Made by a program: the position numbers and the translations under genes. Shown here piece by piece: positions 58,195 to 64,000 of a stretch of DNA of 64,000 nucleotides (its first letter is position 1; every line of letters begins with the position of its first letter). The stretch lies in NCBI GenBank assembly GCA_023055425.1, contig JALGPY010000002.1, positions 141,047,927-141,111,926 of the forward strand. Reading direction: 5' to 3'. The DNA is from Linanthus parryae (lineage: Eukaryota; Streptophyta; Magnoliopsida; Ericales; Polemoniaceae). The notes under the pieces were generated by a model, which was not told the DNA's origin, ran no database searches, and saw nothing but the letters and a program-made list of their open reading frames with translations.

Positions 58195-58821
58195 TGTGCA
58201 CAAGAGATTCCGGCGGGGAGACCTCCGTGTACACCGTATGTAGAGGATCAAGGATCACACAGGAAGAGTGGGGTTGTGTGTAGGGAGAGAGTAAGTCAGT
58301 AGCAATGTCTGAGAGAGAGACAGAGGTTTGGCAGAGCTTCCGCGTATGGCAAGTGTGTTCTCCTTTGTATGGAAAGGGTAACGTCCTATATATAGCAGAG
58401 AACGTGACCGTTGTAGTGTGTTTAATGAGCCCATTGATGGCGGCTTAATTAGCTTAACCATAACGGCACGTTCGTCCGAGTATATAGGGACCGTTACAGC
58501 ACGTTGTGCGCGAATACCGGAACCGTTACGAGGTTGACCGGGTTTGACCGGATTGACCGGGTTTATGGAGCTCGTGCCATAAATCTCTCAAAACAGTTAC
58601 TAAAGGTCGCGCGCGGGCTTGGCTCGCACGCGACAGGGCTTACTCTAGCCTCCAAACCACAAAGTCCCTACAAGTCCCGTGCAGTGGTATGCGAGGGCTC
58701 TGTCTCGCAGCCCCCACATGGATCAGCGCGGCTGGTGATCCGGTGTGTGTGGAGCACAATATGGTGTGCTGGATGGTTGCCACGTGGCCAAGATCTGTCA
58801 GCTCAGAAAGCACTATCTACA
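58195..58821 (-). repeat. Element B 3' LTR (left)
   Basis: 627 bases, TGTGCACAAG...ACTATCTACA, homologous to the element A LTRs (shared GTGTAGGGAGAGAGTAAG, CCTATATATAG, GTGACCGTTG, AAGTCCCTACAAGTCCCGTG). A TATATATA box lies near 58395. One perfect G-box is at 58781-58786; the other is CACATG. Confidence 0.85.
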
Positions 58822-58834
58822 TTAGCCCCCTTTC
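58822..58834 (-). other. Polypurine tract of element B
   Basis: On the minus strand, AAAGGGGGCTAA next to the LTR, equivalent to 4333-4346. Confidence 0.8.
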
Positions 58835-58974
58835 TGCGCGTGAAGACTCATAGCTGTATAGACTTCCATGCGCGGAAACCAACATACGCGTTGCCGCCAC
58901 GCACCAATTCAAATACGGGTAAGTTCAGCCCCCGTGTGTGCCATTATGACCTAAAACCCCTAGAGTCGTGCCGT

Positions 58975-59095
58975 CTTGCTTCTAGGGTTTTAGGCGTGAC
59001 GTCAGCTTGTCCTGTGATTGCGCGATTCGACGGTGACGGTTGCGATTCGACTACTGAAAGGACGCAACCCTTCATTGTTTTTGGATAAATACTTT
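58975..59095 (+). promoter_or_regulatory. Promoter of the antisense PMD gene, element B
   Basis: Same element order as at 4485-4610: TTCTAGGGTTTTAG, a perfect bZIP palindrome TGACGTCA at 58997-59004, GATTGCGCGATTC, GACGGTTGCGATTCGAC, CTGAAAGGACG, and a TATA-like ATAAATA at 59085-59091. A 5'-UTR intron probably ends at TTCCGCAG (59553), two bases before the ATG, behind a strong pyrimidine tract. Function is inferred. Confidence 0.6.
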
Positions 59096-59555
59096 GTATC
59101 CACTGTTGCAAAGCATCACTTCTTTCTCTTAAAGTGAATGGTACCCGGAGATCTTCGAGAGCAGATTCAGATAATCAATCATCAATTCAAAACTGCAAAT
59201 CGTCTTCTTCAACTGTGCATATCCAGGCAAGCTTTGCGAAAACAAGATTGGCCTTGTTCAATTTTGATTTAAGATTCCAGTGTATGCCTCGAACTGCGTT
59301 GAATCTGTAACCCCGAACACATAATCTGTTGAAACTTGCAAAGAAACCTTGATCTTTGAACCCACTTTTGCTTTAATCCTTCAATGATAAGGGATCCGGA
59401 TGTGAGATCTTGAAATCACTGATAATGCAACCCTTAATTTCTGAAATTGATACCAGAAACTATTCATCTTTCTTTTCATAATAGATCTCGGATTTCGAAC
59501 TTCAAACTGAAGTGTAGCACCTTTCTCCCCCCTTTTTTCTTGCTCTTCCGCAGGA

Positions 59556-62500
59556 ATGGCCAAGACAAAAGGAACCAAACCCAACAAGGAGGACGAAGAG
59601 ATCCCCGATCTCCCGCAGGCTTTGTGGCGAAAAGCCCCCTATTTAGGTGGCCAAGATTTCTACCATGCGAGGGTTAAGGCGAAGAGAATGCCTGCTCCTG
59701 TCCCAATTGAGGGATCGCTAACACTAACTCGCCCGGTTAACTCAGCCTTGCTCGAATTAATCGGCTCCGAGGATGTGGTTCGATTGGGAATCGAGAATGG
59801 GTACTTCCCTTACACTGCGATTTCTACCCAGGCTTTCGTCCAGAAATTGGACTATATGGATGAGTGGATTGACCACGTGTTGGACAATCATGCCGAGACT
59901 CTCGATGAAGCTGGTATATACTTCGCTGTTCGTGCTATGAAGGGTGGTGCCGTGAAGCTGGACCAGTCCATGCTTCTAGACCTTCTTTCCCGCTACTCGC
60001 CTGCGACTCACACATTCCATTTTGCTGAGTTTGAGGCTGCCCCTACACTCGAGGACGTGAAGATGCTGTACGATCTTTCTCCCATGGGCGAGGTAGACCC
60101 TTTGAGTCCTTTGAGGACGCCTGCGGAGATTGCCTTGTACGCGCAGATGGAGGAATGCCTGGCAGAGGTGAAGAAAATCTCCACCCGGTGGACTACCACG
60201 AAAGCCCTTCCAAACTGGCAGTTAGTTGATACATCTGCGAAGAATACCTGGAAAAAATGGTTGCAGTATTTCTTTCGAGACTATGCGAACAGCAGCATCA
60301 CTAAGAAACTTCTGAGTGAGAACCCAGATGCCGAGAATTATGTAGAGGGTAAAGGCTATCACTTGACCCTCTGTGCTTTCCTCTGTGCTTGGTTGTCGAG
60401 GTACTTGATCGACGGTCACCCTCATGATGGGGTCTTTTACCATGTTTTACCACTTGCTGTGAGGCTCGCCCTTGGCCAGAGAGTCGCACTCGGACCCTTG
60501 GTCTTGGGCACGTTGTATTACAGGCTTGATCAGCTGGTTTTGGCCATGAAAGAGTCGCGTGGCCGCCTCGATGTGCTGACCTTCGTCAATATCTCCTTTT
60601 TGACAATGTGGGTCTTCGAGCGGTGGCCATCCTATGCCCCAACTGCTCTCAAACCCGACAAGTGGTGTCCCCCAGGCGAGACAGAGGAGCGCAACAGCGG
60701 CAGAGCTGCGAGGTGGTTCGGAGCGAGCAACACCAAGTGTGTATGGAGCTTGATATGCGACAAACGGAAAGAGTTCACTGCCAGGCCCTATGCCACACGT
60801 GTTGAGAACGTGCGATGGTTTCCAAAGCTGTACCCTTCTAAGGGTGTTTTCTTCTCAGAAGAGCTCCTCTTCGAAGAGGGATCGCATTTCCATGAGCGCT
60901 ATCGTGAGTTCTTTTCCTGGTGTCTACGAGGTTCTCTTCCTGCCCTCGCAGAGCATATTCGTGAGCTTGCGCCAAGGTACGAGAGGATTACCGTGGATGT
61001 TGACCCCACTCGAGTTTCTCCCCAGTTTGGCTTTGATGCAGTGGCACCATCAATCTGGCCCCAGTCCATTATCAGAGGTTGCTATAAGCGCTTGCTGACA
61101 AAGGAGTGCAAGACAGTGTTCATGAACAATCTTCCCTTCGAGCAGCCTGCAGGGACCCGCGAGGGTGGTTGTTCTCAGAACTGGCTCGCATACTGGATCG
61201 CCCAGCAAACGAGGATTGAGACGCAGTCGGCCGCGCAGCCAAGTAGAGCCCCCTTGATCAAGAGAAATTCTTTCCCGTTTCGCCCCAATTGCAGTCTGAG
61301 CGAGTCTGAGTATGGTTGTTACTCACTGTTGGATCGCGAGAACCATTTGTGTCCTGACATCATTCTGAAGGAGAAGGTCGCCGCAGTTAAGAAGGGCGAC
61401 ACGCATGTCGTCAGATACAGCAAGGCATTTGCTGAGGTAAGCAATTTCTTCGCGTGCGTCAAGCTTCTTGATTTCCTTATGCTGACACCTTTATTTTGTG
61501 CTGTTTGCTGTAGTGTCATGTGCGGCGATTCGCATCTGGTGATCGCTCCAAGTCATTGGTTAACACCATTGTTGCCACCAGAAGACAAAAGCAGTCGTTT
61601 CGGTTATCATGGAGGATGGACCCTGATGTCGAAACCAAGATTCGCGCAGTCATGAATGCTTTTGCTGACTCACTGATAGACAATGCTCCGGTCTCGTCAC
61701 TTCCCGGAGATGATCCGTCCCCTCCAGCGACTGCGGCGCCGAGAGCGAAGAGACCCAGGCAGCAGGGAATTACAATTTCTTCCCCTAGAAGTGCTCCCAC
61801 TTCTCCTCCGGCGAGGTCCCTTTCTGTCAAGAATAAAGGCAGGGGTCGCATGCCCAGCAAAGTGCGGAGAGAACTCGCAGTTGAGACTTTCGTTCCATTC
61901 AACCAGGAGGAAGAAGGAGAGAGGCAGGCCCAGAGAGAGTGATGAAGAAGAAGAAGAAGAAAGAACAGTTGTGATGCATGAGGAAGAATCAGGAGGTACT
62001 CAAGTCGCATTTTCTTTCCCATTATCGTAACTCCTTTGCACTTCTTTTCTAAATCAATCATATCTTCGCAGATGATGATGATGATGAGACCATAGGTGGC
62101 CTTTTGGCCAAGAGACAAAAGAGAGATACCCATTCTGGCATTCCAGACGATCCCATAAGCGAGGACGTTCTTGCCGAGTCCCGGAAGACAGCCGCGGAGG
62201 CTGCTGAAAGATGAAGACAGCGGGAAGAGGAGGAGCTCGAGCATGTGAAACAGCAGAGTCTCGAAGAGCAGCATGTTGACGACTTAGTGCGTCCAGTTGA
62301 CGAGGAAGACGAGCTTCCCGAAGAAGTGGCTCCTCATGCGGAGGAAGAAGATGAGGTTCCAGAAGAGGATGCAGCAGCCCTGGAGCAAGCCCAAGCAGAC
62401 TTCGAAGAGATCGCAGGCGGCGATAAAGGTGAGATCTTCAATCTCGCAGTAACTTATAGAGATGTTATTGTGGGTGCGTTAAATCATGGTGTGTGAAAGG

Positions 62501-63793
62501 CTGACATTCGCCGTTGGCTAGTAGACAAGTGCGGAGAACCTTCAGGTAATCACTTGAGCGATACGCATGTACCAGGCCTTAGCAACTTGAGACAGAATCA
62601 TGACTGGTTTATTCGCATCCCAGGTCACGCTCCTTTTAAAGACTTGCTTAGTGAGGACACACTAATAGGACATGGTTCCATGTCTTTAGTGTATGACGAA
62701 GAGACTTCAATCCCACCTTCGCGTGGAGGTGCTTTTCTCTTAGCTTAAGTAAAGATAGCAAAATATTATTCAATGCGAGTTACCTCATACCATCACATTT
62801 TGTATCGCAGGCAGTGTTGAGGAACATGCGCCGGAGCAAAGAAGTCAGCCTTCTGCGTCCTATGTTCCGATTCCGAGCCCCCATACTGAGAAGCCCGTCG
62901 CAGCTACTGATCACGCAGGTGAGCCTCTCGAGGACATCATCGAACTTTCCGACGATGCTGAAGCTGGTGCTGTTCTAATGGATGAAGATGCCCATGCTGG
63001 TGCTGAGGAAGTAAGGACAAGTACTGCCGATGCTTCCGCATCTGAGAATATCCCTCGCCAAGCGACCTCGACTATCACTTTGCTTCCGGCGATGATTGAG
63101 TCGGCGGCACCTATTCCTGAGTGGGGCTTTTGGGGCTCGCAGGTTGGGAATGCAGTCGCAGCTGGTGCGGCCTACACTCTTCCTTCTAACTATGAGGAGT
63201 TAGAGCTCGCGGCTGACAGGAGAGCTATGGAGCAAGGGCAGTCTTCAACGACTCCAGTAATGCGCATTCCTTCTCTTCGTGAGATTCTCGAAGGAACTGG
63301 TAAGTAATGATTCACTGTTCGCATCTCGCATGGTGCATTTGCGAGTTTGATAGCATAACTTAGCTTTAACATTGCTTCAGGTTTGAAGCAGACTGACGTG
63401 AACTGGGTAGTTCGGATGCGCCTCTCCTATCCCCGATCGTTTGCAAGATCTCTGGAGATAGGGCCCTTTGATAGGAGGCTGTTTCTTACCGAAGCCATTT
63501 GGCTTTTGGAGCAGCTGTCTGCGGCCACGCCCGAGACCATTTCTATCCAGAGCGCCGAATTGCTTTATGGCATGTGCGAAAATCTCCTTACCAAAGTGCA
63601 AGGCAGACTGGGTTTCAGATTTCTTATGAAAAGAGTCACTCTGATTCGCGCAGCCGTAACTTTGCAGCTCGGCCACCAGAATCTCGCAGCTGAAAAGCAG
63701 AAGGTGGAGCAGCAGAAGCAAAAGGCTGAAGAAGCTATGAAGCTCTATCATGAGATGACTGCCAAGTGCGAGCAATTGAAGCAAGAAGTGTAG
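59556..63793 (+). pseudogene. Antisense plant-mobile-domain gene, element B (six exons)
   Basis: Exons: 59556-61436, 61514-61995, 62072-62545, 62624-62728, 62811-63299, 63381-63793. Introns are 76-82 bases, GT-AG, phases 0,1,1,1,1, matching element A at every position. Exon 1 is fully open (627 codons) and encodes the PMD: YLGGQDFYHAR, AVKLDQSMLLDLLSRYSPATH, TLEDVKMLYDL, GKGYHLTLCAFLCAWLSRY, GQRVALGPLVLGTLYYRLDQ. Exon 2 has a basic patch (APRAKRPRQQG) and an acidic tail; exons 3 and 5 are acidic; exon 6 ends in a coiled coil (HQNLAAEKQKVEQQKQKAEE). Breaks: one frameshift in exon 2 (61900-61990), TGA at 62212 and near 62495 in exon 3, and TAG at 63791 where A continues. PMD proteins are plant-specific, transposon-related and in host genes linked to silencing; no catalytic role can be read here. 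It may still make a PMD-only product. Confidence 0.85.
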
Positions 63794-64000
63794 CAGGTAG
63801 AGAAGCTGAGCCATCAGTTCGCACCCCATGACTCCTTGATCAAGAATTTGCTTTTGACTTTTTGAAATTTGAAAATAGCAAGGAAATGGCTGGAACATTA
63901 ATGTATTGTTTGAAACATTAATGTAATGTTGCTAGGGTTTCTCCCCCTTTTTTTTTTTAACAACAAGAAACAACTTGCCCGTTTTGCCCTTTCCGGGATT
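63794..64000 (+). other. 3' flank of the antisense gene, element B
   Basis: The reading frame can be followed past the TAG (VEKLSHQF, ending at a TGA near 63865), so the stop at 63791 is likely recent. Then a T-rich stretch at 63945-63960. The counterpart of antisense ORF 2 would begin just outside. Confidence 0.45.

Larger units (their letters stand above)
58195..64000 (-). mobile_element. Element B: relative of element A (partial)
   Basis: The left LTR, polypurine tract, antisense promoter and six-exon PMD gene are in the same order as in element A. Gag and the right LTR should lie beyond 64000. The sequence is clearly diverged from element A in LTR and introns, so A and B are separate lineages of one family and not a recent duplication. 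Confidence 0.85.

Noticed and set aside
61516..62274. Minus-strand ORF of 252 codons
   Set aside because: Complement of exons 2 and 3 and intron 2 of the element B PMD gene. Its Leu/Ser/Phe composition follows from the acidic repeats on the other strand.

Overview
This is a stretch of plant nuclear DNA, most likely from a eudicot. It is AT-rich and consists almost entirely of nested LTR retrotransposons. I found no intact host gene, no tRNA or rRNA gene, no CRISPR array and no bacterial-type gene. The plant origin follows from the families present: Sirevirus-type, Angela-like and a third Ty1/copia family; Ty3/gypsy elements with a tRNA-Asp primer site; and plant-mobile-domain (PMD) coding sequence. 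The introns are short (74-87 b), GT-AG and plant-like.

Layout. 1-3250: Sirevirus copy 1, minus strand, running off the left edge. 3251-19379: an old Angela-like copia relic with an LTR at 15941-17289. It is split by element A (3719-13675, TSD CATAC), a Tat-like gypsy element in minus orientation with gag, no pol, and a six-exon PMD gene on the antisense strand. 19380-20132: an Athila-like LTR fragment. 20133-24891: Sirevirus copy 2, interrupted by an Angela-like solo LTR (23167-24552, TSD AATGG). 25174-45723: Sirevirus copy 3 (TSD GGGAA), with gag, pol and an envelope-like ORF. Its 5' LTR is split by element C (25351-35802, TSD AAAGA), a gag-protease-only gypsy element primed by tRNA-Asp. 45724-52495: a mosaic of a TIR element, LTR fragments and a perfect Sirevirus solo LTR (48659-49971, TSD ATTAC). 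52496-58017: a decayed third copia element holding a solo LTR (54736-56145). 58195-64000: element B, a relative of element A running off the right edge, with a better preserved copy of the same antisense gene.

The most notable system is the antisense gene of elements A and B. Both copies have the same six coding exons, the same five intron positions and intron phases 0,1,1,1,1, and a recognisably conserved promoter. The PMD exon differs between copies mostly at synonymous sites, which indicates past protein-level selection. Because the gene runs against the element's genomic RNA, its introns are not spliceable in that RNA, so they can survive retrotransposition. A second notable signal is a 14-bp palindrome, TTCAAGGCCTTGAA. 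It occurs 13 times, only in the Sirevirus copies, in both coding and non-coding parts.

Every retroelement gene except the first exon of the element B PMD gene carries stops, frameshifts or lost catalytic residues. The window is best read as layered insertions in gene-poor heterochromatin-like DNA.
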